From NCBI GenBank assembly GCA_002480565.1, contig DLCK01000032.1, positions 86,064 through 150,063 on the forward strand: DNA of 64,000 nt, written 5' to 3'. The translations under genes were made by a program, and so were the position numbers. Numbering within the stretch: position 1 is the stretch's first letter; each line of letters opens with the position of its first letter. This DNA comes from Phycisphaerales bacterium UBA7800 (GTDB lineage: Bacteria; Planctomycetota; Phycisphaerae; Phycisphaerales; Phycisphaeraceae). The notes beneath the pieces are model-generated. The model was given only the letters and a program-made list of their open reading frames with translations, made no database searches and was not told the DNA's origin. Of this stretch, positions 44,801-53,330 are shown piece by piece.

Positions 44801-45497
44801 GGAAAATATGTGGCGTATCCTGCATCGCCATCACTTTGACGTTGATGCCTTCAGATGATGACTGCGTGGTGAGTGGTTTTAACTCAAATGATGCGCGAAA
44901 AAGTAGCGTATTGGTTCCAGATCGATTCCACTGATTTCGACCACCAACCAACTTCCCTTCTTTTTCGTTTGGTTCAAAGCGCACTCTGTAATAGACCACG
45001 TTGGTGCCTGATGGCAGATCGATTTTATTTCTCTTGGTGTTTTTCCCGCTGTCCACTGCCTTGTCTGATACAGAGGTTACTTCTTGAATCGTTGTGTAGC
45101 TTTTACCATCCACACTCCATTCAGAAATCATCGTGGAGCGTTCGGAGTCTGTTTTATGCGGGAAAACAGTCAAGCGATCCTGCCAGGTCACTGATGTGGG
45201 TCGCATCGGCAAGTCTGAGAAATCAAACTTGTAAACAATCTGTGCATTGGCAACATCATGATCAGCGTCAATATAGTAAACACCGCGATGATTTCTCAGT
45301 GTCACATTCTCGATAAATTCGGCATCCTGCTTCAAACAGTCAGGATCTTTCATATCGCTGGCATTAAAAGAATAGGTGTAGGTAAACTGACTACCAGCCT
45401 GCTTGATATCAGATAAATCAATGGACAAACCAGCTGAAGCAACTGTTGAACTGATGAACACAGATGCCAGCACAACAGCTTTAGCAATATAGGACAT
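41850..45497 (-). CDS. Large secreted GH42-like glycosidase
   Basis: I use the ATG at 45497, which begins the signal peptide MSYIAKAVVLASVFISS (cleaved about ASA); an in-frame GTG lies four codons upstream. The protein has 1215 residues. Residues about 25-410 are beta-sandwich, carbohydrate-binding-like regions (LIFDIYPLDPIDFDIYMQ). A barrel begins near 650 (LPELGFNAVARETGI). Glu768 in GLANEPGY is the acid/base candidate and Glu914 in YNTEWHF the nucleophile candidate, as in clan GH-A. An amidotransferase-like domain follows (VSLLAASNTQYIE, WVQDGGTLWFSSPVTW). It is followed upstream on the same strand by a truncated prepilin gene and an AraC regulator. Secreted glycosidase activity is likely; the family is tentative. 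Confidence 0.78.
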   Translation of the reverse strand: MSYIAKAVVLASVFISSTVASAGLSIDLSDIKQAGSQFTYTYSFNASDMKDPDCLKQDAEFIENVTLRNHRGVYYIDADHDVANAQIVYKFDFSDLPMRPTSVTWQDRLTVFPHKTDSERSTMISEWSVDGKSYTTIQEVTSVSDKAVDSGKNTKRNKIDLPSGTNVVYYRVRFEPNEKEGKLVGGRNQWNRSGTNTLLFRASFELKPLTTQSSSEGINVKVMAMQDTPHIFQDMVYPAAFWTLDTSKGWRFLGATHGHSGGVESVDAPNRSGDKALLCHVTVNKTNPKAPSWLTWEKPLDPQLNIQGAKELIFDIYPLDPIDFDIYMQLGREKGFGIISATWKSIGKLKPGRWQEIRIPIHPTRPSVDAFRLTFPCKAPNVPDRQPIRFVIDNIRLDPKPESETAVFTVAMRAASPVKAAYFQHTSANQVSDDEAITFDLEISSLKKFKGVLQVHGRNKQSNQTYTWQAPVSIDTQHALVTTVIDHPSSKIGVGLANYQIELVSEDSVLMASNLSLEVSGFTSEHMNQKRHQLLKWVGQIERIAAQLKQKGIGVKEPSISLAVASWFLKDDGFVESDYKNQKAYGIAMKQLDDIQSILDRTQLALNDRATGKITEMSSEDFKSDSPVKYERGQQTQDGKPLLMIGPISDGTNTHLLPELGFNAVARETGIRDWFSKYKGHGEKFLNQFLKEGKDAGISLHLLASSHYLPEPMPKTYAKAKTPDEGSGMFPWDVLSPQADRLFENWYQQMTAVIKDEQHLVSIGLANEPGYHVKQTSQSFTQAFPRWIASEYVNIDVANKQWDSQYDSIKSIDLKTFFELRKQSKGAEWDWQRFVDQQVTSFFQKRKNDITSQMPDKAVWTKLMGHETHFGFAMLNEHTNVSQAQTVLGTDGGDPIWLDYLKSINPNIPIYNTEWHFMGGVDPNDTQQIQMRMVDGVTHGIQTGLIWIWWRTPWNSMANGGEQSIIRWPKTTDIVGRTSFKLRALAEPMIALGNADGGKVRLLYSLSANTHQGVNYIHNLQATYDSLNRNASGHRFVFTHSLTSDDLKGVSLLAASNTQYIEPDAARILAKWVQDGGTLWFSSPVTWFDPWGHPVENQDNTFEDAMITQGVYRYGKGKVVVGVLPDLKSHCTGPWLVGSDGELIKHVDIRRVSHHGALWLLIINRNDGEVSGQLTGFDNHWLASKIGRDVWNDEDVNLSQDILVSRFGVKLIKFN

Positions 45498-45526
45498 GAC
45501 GCAATCCACTCTTTTTTTACGTAGAA

Positions 45527-45967
45527 TCAGAAATTAGCTTGGAAACGATCACCAATGCGGTCAGCATGTGGCCAGGACTGGTTCATGCCTGTGTCAATGA
45601 TTTGGATCATGGTCATCCCAGCAGTGGTCCACTTCAATTCATTGTGATCCTTATTTCCAAGTAATTTGACATGCCCGTCAGCATAAACTGCGTTCCATAC
45701 ATTCTTGTGGGCTTTTGATGCAGTCGTAAAATAACTTGTCGCCACATCGAAATATAATGCCCGTTTATCATACTCATCAAGCAAGGGTTGTTCACGAGTC
45801 AACGGGTTGGGATATGGAATGAAGTCATAACTTGGGTTGATGACCAGATTGTCAGACGCTGCGTTGTTCGGCCAATTGCTGTAGTAACCTGACATGTAAC
45901 GTTCATGTGCTTGAGACGGGCAGAATAACGAAGCATGCCCCTGGAGGTACAGTCCATGCGTATGCAC
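45527..45967 (-). pseudogene. Prepilin-like protein lacking its N-terminal leader and helix
   Basis: The frame encodes about 146 residues that match the C-terminal half of the pseudopilins in this window: GHASLFCPSQAHERYMSGYY, then WNAVYADGHVKLLGN, the DG-type ending. The FTLIELLVVIS leader and hydrophobic helix are missing. Upstream, the DNA switches directly into a fragment of an AraC gene on the other strand; the two overlap at 45935-45967. Without the leader the product could not be inserted or processed. It lies 29 bp upstream of the secreted GH42-like gene and would have been the prepilin of that locus. Confidence 0.75.
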
Positions 45968-46177
45968 AAAGCTGCCGCAATGTTAACCAATACCAAGCTG
46001 TCTGTATCTGATATTGCCCAACGTGTAAGCTACCAGGACGTCAGTCGCTTTGGGCAACACTTCAAACGGCAATATGGTTTAACACCCTTAAAATACAGAC
46101 AAAATAGCCCAGACGATCCAGGCCAAGATCTGACTCATCATCTTTCCCAGCGTTTGCATGCTGGTTTACGACGGTGA
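45935..46177 (+). pseudogene. C-terminal fragment of an AraC family regulator
   Basis: The 80-codon frame contains the second helix-turn-helix of an AraC protein (RMHKAAAMLTNTKLSVSDIA, then QRVSYQDVSRFGQHFKRQYG, LTPLKYRQ). The first helix-turn-helix and sensor domain are missing. The fragment starts exactly where the truncated prepilin gene on the opposite strand loses its N-terminus. No ribosome binding site is visible. It is not related by position to the intact AraC gene at 46202, which lies on the other strand just beyond it. Confidence 0.78.
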
Positions 46178-46201
46178 TTTCAAAAAACTGATTCGCAGAA
46201 T

Positions 46202-47029
46202 TTAGTGGAATTTTCGATATGCAGCTGGACCGATTCCAAATTCGTTTTTGAAGCATTTCGTAAAATGAAAGCGGTCTGCAAACCCCATCTCATCGGAGAT
46301 TTCTTCGATACTCTTGCCACTGTATTGCAACTGGATGGCTGCTTGTTCCAACCGACGTCGACGTGCATAACGTTGGGGTGACACTCCGACATGCTGCTTA
46401 AATAGATGCAAAAAGCCGTTAGTACTCATGTTGACCATTCTGGCTAGTTGTGGGTTGGCTGGACACTCAACCTTTTCAAGTAATGCGATCACTCGCTCGA
46501 TACGTGAATCATAATCTGTCAAAGGCGGGATCACTTCTGTGGGCAATTGCAGTAAGACTTCGCAGAGATACTGCTGGAGTTTCATGTGCGTGCGATAGTC
46601 ATCCTGCTGCGTTTGAACCAACTCTGCCAATTGTCTGGCTTGGGACACAAGGTTCACATCCGTCAACTCAAAGATGCCGGGGGCGACTTGCGAGAATGGC
46701 CGCCCTGATGAGAAATGGACATAAAAATGCCGAATCGGTTGGACTAATCTCGTGCTATACACCGTATCCGGAGAAAGCACCACAACCCGGTCAGGCTTGA
46801 GTTGGATTTCCTGATGACCAACTTGCACAATGCCACCTGCATTTTCATTCCAATAGGCTCGCCAGTAGGGGCCGACGACCTTGTTTTGATGCCAATCAAA
46901 ATCCCCTGCTCCTCCCAGTGGCACATTCTCCAGGTAATGCACTTCAATCCCGGGGAAGCGTGGTTGATACGAGTTCAAAGAATAGGGTGGCATGTTATAA
47001 ACATACACAGACTTGAGAATTTTAGCCAT
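46202..47029 (-). CDS. AraC family transcriptional regulator
   Basis: The protein has 275 residues from the ATG at 47029; a TTG at 47056 would add nine residues. A cupin sensor covers about 15-150 (QEIQLKPDRVVVLSPDTVYST, RHFYVHFSSGRPF). The C-terminal AraC domain covers about 175-275 (ARMVNMSTNGFLHLFKQHVG, RRLEQAAIQLQYSGKSIEEI, MGFADRFHFTKCFKNEFG). It is divergent from a GH78-isomerase-SGNH-BNR operon whose first ATG is 68 bp away, and points towards the truncated prepilin/GH42 region. It is the best candidate to control the rhamnosidase operon. An imperfect dyad (CGAATAGA...TCTATTATTCG) lies in the short shared gap. Confidence 0.9.
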   Translation of the reverse strand: MAKILKSVYVYNMPPYSLNSYQPRFPGIEVHYLENVPLGGAGDFDWHQNKVVGPYWRAYWNENAGGIVQVGHQEIQLKPDRVVVLSPDTVYSTRLVQPIRHFYVHFSSGRPFSQVAPGIFELTDVNLVSQARQLAELVQTQQDDYRTHMKLQQYLCEVLLQLPTEVIPPLTDYDSRIERVIALLEKVECPANPQLARMVNMSTNGFLHLFKQHVGVSPQRYARRRRLEQAAIQLQYSGKSIEEISDEMGFADRFHFTKCFKNEFGIGPAAYRKFH

Positions 47030-47097
47030 ACCATTTCGCCCGAATAGATTCAACAATATGACATCTGAACATCGTTGTCTATTATTCGAGATTAATC

Positions 47098-49452
47098 ATG
47101 AATGGTTTTTGGATCGCACCTGCTGATATCGCTGATAAGCAAAACTGTTACTTTCGTGCCCGTCGTACATTTCGTATTGATGCAGTTCCAAACACTGTCA
47201 TTCTGAAGATCGCAGCAGAATCGGTTTACCGACTCTGGTTCAATGGCAAGCTAGTCTGCTTCGGCCCCGCGCGGGGAACACGGTCCTGTAATTTCTACGA
47301 CAGTGTGGATGTCGCCCGCTATTTACAACCAGGCAGGAATGTCATTGCTGTCCTCGTGCAATGCATGAACATCCCGACGTTCATTGCTTTCCCGCATCAA
47401 CCAGGCTTGTGGATAGTACTGGAGAACATTCTCGCAACCGATGCCAATTGGCAAGTGCTCAGCAATGATGAATGGCAAGAAGATGTCGAAATTTACACAC
47501 TGCAAGTCGGCTTCATGGAACACCGCGATCTGCGACAAGAACCCATAGGCTGGCAAATCTGCGAGGACGACGCAACATGGGAAAAGGCAACGATACTTGG
47601 CAAAACAGACGCGATGAATCACAAGCGTTTGCTGCCTCGCCCCATCCCAATGCTCAAACAGACAACGCATCTACCTCAATACATTCCATCAGCGGGTTAT
47701 GTCACCAACAACCCAACGGTTGATCCAAAGGAAATCGCCTTAAGCATTTCCTATCAGCAATACACCCATGCCCACACACTCAAAGACGATTGCCAATCGC
47801 AACTCACAACGGGATCAGACATCACCATTGAACCCTCGCCTGATGGCCAGGATATTGCAATCGTCTTTGACTTTGCGGATGAGTTCATAGGTTACGCGCA
47901 ATTGGAATTAACCTGCCAATCAGGTGTCATTGTGGACTTTGCACACGATGAAGAGTTAGAAGACGGATGGGTAAAAGCAGCAAGGCATCATTACCGCACA
48001 GCAGACCGTTACATCACGCGCAACGGCCAACAAACATTGGGCAACACCATCAACGACCGCGGTTTTCGTTATGTCATGATTGTCCTGCGCCAACTCACCA
48101 AACCTGTCGTGCTGCATCGCATGACCGTCAATGACTGTCGCTATCCGTTTGAAACATTGGGGACATTCACATGTGATAACACACAACTCAATCGCATCTG
48201 GGACGTATGTACAAACACACTAAGCACCTGCACAACCGATACATTTCTGGACTGCCCATGGCGTGAGCGATCTTTCTGGGTCAATGACCTTGTGGTTGAA
48301 AACCTCGTCTCACTACAAGCGTTTGGCGATCCGAAAATCAATGCACACTGCCTTCGACTTGCGATGTGCAATGCCCGTGATGATGGCTGGATACCTGGTG
48401 TCTGTCCTGACACAGGGGAAGACAATCTGGTGCTTGTAGCAACCAACTTAATGCTGGTGATCATGCTGGCGGATTACTATCAATACACTGGTGATGAGCG
48501 ATTGGTAAATGAGCTTCTGCCACAGATGATTGACGTGCTGCATTTGTTTGACGCATATACCAATGACAAGGGATTGATTGTTGCACCCGATACATTCTGG
48601 AACTTCCTTGATTGGTCGTATGAACTCAATGGAACCAGTCTTAATGGCAAGTGCACTTCACTACTCAACTGGCTGTATTGCTATGCACTGAACACTGCGG
48701 GGAAACTTGCTGCCATCACCCCACCGGCCTCTCAAGCATCAGACTTGTCGCAACTAGCAAGCGACTTTGCAGAGCGAATCGATGCACATTTCTGGGCTGA
48801 TGACAAGCTTTGTTATGCCGATTGGCTGGATGATCACGGCAATCCATCGGAAGCCTCCAGTCAACTCACACATGCCCTTGCAATACTGAGTGGAAGCGTT
48901 CCAGAACACCGTAAGCAATATTGTGTTGATGCATTGGATCGTAACGATCTACTTGAACCCGAGCTGTACCTTCATCACTTCGTGTTTCAAGCCATACAAC
49001 AAGTTGGCCAAACAGATCCGATATACCAACGTATCCTAAAACACTGGGGCGCGATGGTCCAAACGGGCACAACCACGCTATGGGAAGCGTTCGTTCATCG
49101 GCAAGGCAAAGAAGCTTACGACGATGCAGGGAGCCTCTGCCACGGCTTTGCAGCATGTCCTATCAACTATTTTCAAACCGGAATCCTTGGCATTTCCCCT
49201 ACAAAACCAGGCTTTGACACCTTTGAAATTCAACCAATACCTCATAGCTTGAGTCATGCATCAGGCACGATCCCAACACCACATGGATTAATCCACATGT
49301 GCTGGCAAAGTATCAATAAACAAACGCTGAATATCCAAATCACCATACCCAATGGCACACGGGGATACTGCCAAAAGCAATGGTACGAACCCGGTGAACA
49401 CCGCATTGAATACACCGTTAGCCAACAGACTGAAAGTGAAGTACTCATATGA
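47098..49452 (+). CDS. Alpha-L-rhamnosidase, GH78 (type with CPWRE motif)
   Basis: The 784-residue protein has no signal peptide and is predicted to be cytoplasmic. N-terminal beta domains (YRLWFNGKLVCFGPARGTRS) are followed by an (alpha/alpha)6 barrel from about 355. LDCPWRERSFWVND gives Asp385, Glu390 and Asp397; the 5 and 7 residue spacings match the catalytic Asp/Glu/Asp of Bacillus RhaB. WEAFVHRQG near 660 carries the downstream Glu. It belongs to a different GH78 subgroup from the protein at 16930-19494. Its stop overlaps the start of a sugar isomerase/epimerase gene (ATGA), and SGNH and BNR genes follow. Confidence 0.9.
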   Translation: MNGFWIAPADIADKQNCYFRARRTFRIDAVPNTVILKIAAESVYRLWFNGKLVCFGPARGTRSCNFYDSVDVARYLQPGRNVIAVLVQCMNIPTFIAFPHQPGLWIVLENILATDANWQVLSNDEWQEDVEIYTLQVGFMEHRDLRQEPIGWQICEDDATWEKATILGKTDAMNHKRLLPRPIPMLKQTTHLPQYIPSAGYVTNNPTVDPKEIALSISYQQYTHAHTLKDDCQSQLTTGSDITIEPSPDGQDIAIVFDFADEFIGYAQLELTCQSGVIVDFAHDEELEDGWVKAARHHYRTADRYITRNGQQTLGNTINDRGFRYVMIVLRQLTKPVVLHRMTVNDCRYPFETLGTFTCDNTQLNRIWDVCTNTLSTCTTDTFLDCPWRERSFWVNDLVVENLVSLQAFGDPKINAHCLRLAMCNARDDGWIPGVCPDTGEDNLVLVATNLMLVIMLADYYQYTGDERLVNELLPQMIDVLHLFDAYTNDKGLIVAPDTFWNFLDWSYELNGTSLNGKCTSLLNWLYCYALNTAGKLAAITPPASQASDLSQLASDFAERIDAHFWADDKLCYADWLDDHGNPSEASSQLTHALAILSGSVPEHRKQYCVDALDRNDLLEPELYLHHFVFQAIQQVGQTDPIYQRILKHWGAMVQTGTTTLWEAFVHRQGKEAYDDAGSLCHGFAACPINYFQTGILGISPTKPGFDTFEIQPIPHSLSHASGTIPTPHGLIHMCWQSINKQTLNIQITIPNGTRGYCQKQWYEPGEHRIEYTVSQQTESEVLI

Positions 49453-50432
49453 ACAATCAATATGCCGTCATACTTGGGAATCTGGGGAACACCTGCGATC
49501 GCTTCCTGTCCACCGGCTACAAAGACACGCTGGATAAAACACAAATGCTCGAGCAAGCTGCCAGTATTGAAGGTGTTGGCGGGATAGAGTTGGTGGGCAC
49601 TTGGGACATCACGCCACAAACCGTTGAGTCGATGCAAGCACAACTCAGCAAACTCAACCTAAAGTGCGCCTCGATCATCCCGGATCACTTCTCACAGAAA
49701 CACTGGGGCCGTGGTGCGTTTGTGTCCAAGGATTCAGGTATTCGCAAGCTTGCGGTTGAAGAGACTTGTAACATGATTGATGCGGTCACTGCCATGGGCG
49801 GTGACCTGATCAATCTCTGGCCGGGGCAAGATGGTTACGATTACCCGTTGAGTACCGACTACATTCAGGATCGCAACTGGCTCATGGAAACATTGGGGGA
49901 ATGTGCCAACTACGCCAAAACCAAAAACGTCCGCCTGTCCCTGGAATTCAAACCCAAAGAACCGCGAAACCATAGCTACCTGGCACGTACCGCTGACACA
50001 TTGTTGATAGCCAATGCCTTGGGTGATCACGTTGGTGTGACCATCGACACAGGTCATGCGTTCGTCGCTTATGAAAATGTCGGCGAGTCCATTTGCCTGC
50101 TCAAGCAGTTTGGTGACAAGCTGTTTCACATGCACTTTAACGACAACTACACGCATTGGGATGACGACATGATCGTCGGCTCGATTCATCTCCCGGAATA
50201 TTTTGAAATTCTCTATTGGTTGCAAAAGACTGGCTACGAAGGTTGGATCTCCATGGATCAATACCCCTATCGTGAAGATGGCTATGGCGCGATCCGATCG
50301 AGCATTCAATTTCTACAGCAACTCGACAGTATTCTAAAACGCGTAGGTATGGACGAAGGCGATCGATTACTTGCTAAACGTGATCCTGTTGCAACATCTA
50401 CTTTCATCCGCCAACATCTCATTGCCCATTGA
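49449..50432 (+). CDS. Sugar phosphate isomerase/epimerase family TIM-barrel protein
   Basis: The 327-residue protein begins in an ATGA overlap with the rhamnosidase gene. It shows the AP-endonuclease-2/xylose-isomerase-like barrel: GGIELVGTWDI, LSLEFKPKEPRNHSYL, VGVTIDTGHAFVAYEN, KLFHMHFNDNYTHWDDD and WISMDQYPYRED. The Glu, Asp, His and Glu/Asp of these strands are the usual metal ligands. Family members interconvert ketoses, aldoses or epimers. In an operon with an alpha-L-rhamnosidase, a rhamnose-type isomerase or epimerase role is reasonable; RhaI-type rhamnose isomerases share this fold. The exact reaction is inferred. Confidence 0.85.
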   Translation: MNNQYAVILGNLGNTCDRFLSTGYKDTLDKTQMLEQAASIEGVGGIELVGTWDITPQTVESMQAQLSKLNLKCASIIPDHFSQKHWGRGAFVSKDSGIRKLAVEETCNMIDAVTAMGGDLINLWPGQDGYDYPLSTDYIQDRNWLMETLGECANYAKTKNVRLSLEFKPKEPRNHSYLARTADTLLIANALGDHVGVTIDTGHAFVAYENVGESICLLKQFGDKLFHMHFNDNYTHWDDDMIVGSIHLPEYFEILYWLQKTGYEGWISMDQYPYREDGYGAIRSSIQFLQQLDSILKRVGMDEGDRLLAKRDPVATSTFIRQHLIAH

Positions 50433-50441
50433 TCAAATGCC

Positions 50442-51548
50442 ATGAATTCAGAAGTACTCAATCAAGTTGACTTTGATACCACGTCCATCCTTCATCTGAT
50501 CGAACCTTTCATAGATTCACATCAAATGATTGGCGAGGCGGCATTGCCCATACAATGCAATTCGACGCGATCTGCTGAAATAAGATTAGCCTTCCCCCCC
50601 AAACAACCTCCTGTGGTGACATCTGCTACAGGTAAAATTTTGTATCAGTCGGGAAAAGACTATCACTGGCGATCAGGCAGTCGCATCATCTATATCCCGA
50701 ATCACACTGATATTCCCATTGTGTCTGAAACACAGCTGTACCGCCCTGCTAACTCACAGGAGTTCGGCCGATGTATTGATCGGCATAATGACATATTCTA
50801 CGGCCCGGCAGATGAGTACCATCAATGGCAACTAGCAATCAATTATTCATTCGAGCCCAACGAACCGAGCATTCTCAAACTCACCCAACCCACAGGCAGC
50901 CTCCCGCGCACAGCAAGGCGCTTACTAAATTCCGAACCGATATCCATCGTTCTGCTGGGCGACAGTATCAGCTATGGTCTTAATGCCAGCGGTCGTTGCG
51001 ATACGCCCCCCTACCAACCACCATTTGGTGACCTGTTTAACATGGCTATTAAGCAACGATACGCTTGCCAAACATCATTTCACAACATGGCGATCAGTGG
51101 CAAGTCCGCTCAATGGGGGTTGGAACAGGTCAAAGCCGTGGTGGATCAGCAACCTGATTTATTGCTGCTTGGATTTGGTATGAATGATGCATCAGGTGAT
51201 ATTCAGCCTAAAGCGTTCTGTCGTACGATCAAGCAGATCATTGACGATGCCCGAAACGAATTACCCGAATTAGAAGTGATCTTGATCTCACCGATCTCTG
51301 CCAATGCACAGTGGATTGCTGCCCGCCCACAACTGTATGTTGCTTACAGTCAGTCGCTACAGTTATTGCAAGATCAAGGCATCGTGCTCGCAGATGTGTA
51401 TCCCCTGTGGCGAGCCATGGTCAACCTAAAAAGTTACTGGGACTTAACAGGCAACGGCCTAAATCATCCCAATGACTTTGGCCATCGCCTCTATGCACAA
51501 ATTCTCTGGCAAACATTGACCACTACAATTAACAAAGAAATCAGATAA
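50442..51548 (+). CDS. SGNH/GDSL hydrolase family esterase
   Basis: The 368-residue protein has no signal peptide. SIVLLGDSISYG carries the nucleophile Ser175 in a GDS block, FGMNDASGD carries Asn248, and GLNHPNDFGHRLYA carries the catalytic His342. The first about 160 residues form an N-terminal beta domain. This two-domain layout is typical of carbohydrate esterases that remove acetyl groups from polysaccharides or oligosaccharides. It lies 9 bp after the isomerase gene and 18 bp before the BNR gene, in one operon. It would complement the sialate-O-acetylesterase-like enzyme of the 7-17 kb locus. Confidence 0.87.
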   Translation: MNSEVLNQVDFDTTSILHLIEPFIDSHQMIGEAALPIQCNSTRSAEIRLAFPPKQPPVVTSATGKILYQSGKDYHWRSGSRIIYIPNHTDIPIVSETQLYRPANSQEFGRCIDRHNDIFYGPADEYHQWQLAINYSFEPNEPSILKLTQPTGSLPRTARRLLNSEPISIVLLGDSISYGLNASGRCDTPPYQPPFGDLFNMAIKQRYACQTSFHNMAISGKSAQWGLEQVKAVVDQQPDLLLLGFGMNDASGDIQPKAFCRTIKQIIDDARNELPELEVILISPISANAQWIAARPQLYVAYSQSLQLLQDQGIVLADVYPLWRAMVNLKSYWDLTGNGLNHPNDFGHRLYAQILWQTLTTTINKEIR

Positions 51549-51566
51549 CGCGAAAAGGATTCAACC

Positions 51567-52595
51567 ATGGATCGAAAGTATCTTGTTTATAAAGGTTCAA
51601 GCCCCAATCACTGTTGTTGTGACCAGGCATTATGCATACTCCCTAATGGTCGCATGGTTGTCGCATTCATGACGGGCGGTGACAAGGAACCTGAACTCGA
51701 TAATCACTTACGTTGCTGCTGGTCCGATGACCGTGGAAAAACGTGGAGTCAGCCAATTGTGATCCTGCGATATCCTGATCGTGCCTGCTGCATGACCCAA
51801 ATGTACCTGGACATGAATGGACATTTAGTTATTTTTGCTCAACCTCACGATGGTGGATTTACACGTTGGGAATGTGTCACCATCAAGAGCGAAGACGGCG
51901 GGGAAACATGGTCTGCTCCAAGTCTTTTTGAACCATCACCACGCCGATGTTTTATTCGTAATGTCATCACGACCAGCTGGGGAGAATGGATCATGCCCCT
52001 GCAAACCTATGTCAACGCGGGTAAATGGGAAAATTCAGCGATTGATGACAACTCTTTGAGTCAACCCGAAAATGGCGTGCTGATCAGTCAAGACCGTGGC
52101 CAAACCTGGTTCTGCTCCAACTTGTTTAAAGGTGCAAACGGTTGGGCAGAAAATAACATTGTCGAGCTATCCAATGGCAAGTTGGTGATGCTCATCCGTA
52201 GCGACAATGCAGGTGTCCTATTGCGTAGTGAATCAACAGATCGTGGGCGGAATTGGATCAAGCCTGTCCAAACCGACATCCCCAATCCAGGGAGCAAGTT
52301 TCGTTTATTCAAACTCAGTGACGGGCGCATCATTCTCCTGCATAATCCCAACGGCAAGACATCCCATGCCAACGATCTTCCCGGTGTGCAACTCACACGT
52401 AACCCATTAGCCATGTGGATTAGTTCTGACGATATGGACAGTTGGTATGAAAAGCGTAATCTGACCGACTTCCCAGGCATGCTTGCCTATCCCGATGGCG
52501 TGGTTGATGAGCAGGAGCAATACATCCATTTCGTGTTCGACTACAACCGGCACGACGTCATCTATTGGGCCGCTGCCATTCCCGCTATGCTTTGA
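51567..52595 (+). CDS. Sialidase/neuraminidase-like BNR-repeat protein
   Basis: The 342-residue protein is a six-bladed propeller of the sialidase superfamily, with Asp-box repeats at SDDRGKTWSQP, SEDGGETWSAP, SQDRGQTW and STDRGRNWIKP. No signal peptide is seen, so it is predicted to be cytoplasmic. Many proteins of this family in environmental genomes are not sialidases but act on other sugars, such as rhamnosides or uronates. The three-Arg site of true sialidases cannot be confirmed by eye. It is the last gene of the GH78-isomerase-SGNH operon. After it, 52596-52733 is a gap with the ECF sigma leader and a 7-bp dyad, ACCTTTG / CAAAGGT, at 52690-52720. Confidence 0.85.
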   Translation: MDRKYLVYKGSSPNHCCCDQALCILPNGRMVVAFMTGGDKEPELDNHLRCCWSDDRGKTWSQPIVILRYPDRACCMTQMYLDMNGHLVIFAQPHDGGFTRWECVTIKSEDGGETWSAPSLFEPSPRRCFIRNVITTSWGEWIMPLQTYVNAGKWENSAIDDNSLSQPENGVLISQDRGQTWFCSNLFKGANGWAENNIVELSNGKLVMLIRSDNAGVLLRSESTDRGRNWIKPVQTDIPNPGSKFRLFKLSDGRIILLHNPNGKTSHANDLPGVQLTRNPLAMWISSDDMDSWYEKRNLTDFPGMLAYPDGVVDEQEQYIHFVFDYNRHDVIYWAAAIPAML

Positions 52596-52733
52596 AGCAA
52601 ATGAGACCAGCCCACCAATGTCGGATAAATGACCAAGCTCAAATTATTTTACGATTGACCGAGTGATTAGCCTGCCTGCGCGCAAATAGACCTTTGACAT
52701 GACAAACCAAGTACAAAGGTATCATTTGAGTCA

Positions 52734-53330
52734 ATGACGGATGACACCAAGCTGATACATGACCTTAAGCAACAGTCTGCTGACGCCTGGACGGTGTTTT
52801 ACCGCTCACGTCATGTGACGGTCTGGCGGTTCGTCCGTGGGAGAGTTACTTGCCGACAGACGGCAGATGACATTACGGCTGAAGTGTTCATGTGTGCATT
52901 GCGGAATATCGAGCAATTCAATCCGTCTCACGCTTCCATTGATCGTTGGCTCTTTGGGATTGTCCGAAACACTGTCGCTGCGCACTTACGCAAGCATTAC
53001 CGCGAACAGGATCGCCTGATTTTTACAGGTGATCCAACAAACTACGAAACAGTTGAGAAGTCATATCAAAGCCACGATGAAGTCACTCACATCTTGGCTG
53101 AAATGAAAACAATCGAGCGTGAGGTATTGGTTTGGATGTATCAGGAAAATACCAGTGTTCGCGAGATTGCCTGCCGACTGAATCGCACGGAAAAAGCGGT
53201 TGAGAATTTGCTTTACCGTGCAAGAGAGCACTTCAAAGTACGCTACGAAGCACATAAACAAAAAGATGAATCACCCCATGGAACCCAACTATCACAAGTT
53301 ACTGAAAAATCTACCGCAGGACGAACCTGA
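52734..53330 (+). CDS. ECF-type RNA polymerase sigma factor
   Basis: The 198-residue protein has sigma region 2 at about 10-88 (WRFVRGRVTCRQTADDITAE, VFMCALRNIEQFNPSHASID, RWLFGIVRN) and region 4 at about 118-170 (KTIEREVLVWMYQENTSVRE, IACRLNRTEKAVENLLYRAR). It starts with an ATG after a weak ribosome binding site. The next gene, a membrane-bound anti-sigma-like protein, overlaps its end by about 50 bp, which is the usual arrangement for a sigma and its inhibitor. A prepilin gene and a second membrane protein gene follow, so this sigma may control cell-surface components. Confidence 0.93.
   Translation: MTDDTKLIHDLKQQSADAWTVFYRSRHVTVWRFVRGRVTCRQTADDITAEVFMCALRNIEQFNPSHASIDRWLFGIVRNTVAAHLRKHYREQDRLIFTGDPTNYETVEKSYQSHDEVTHILAEMKTIEREVLVWMYQENTSVREIACRLNRTEKAVENLLYRAREHFKVRYEAHKQKDESPHGTQLSQVTEKSTAGRT

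Noticed and set aside
49734..50309. 191-codon minus-strand frame
   Set aside because: It is antisense to the sugar isomerase/epimerase gene, whose motifs are clear.
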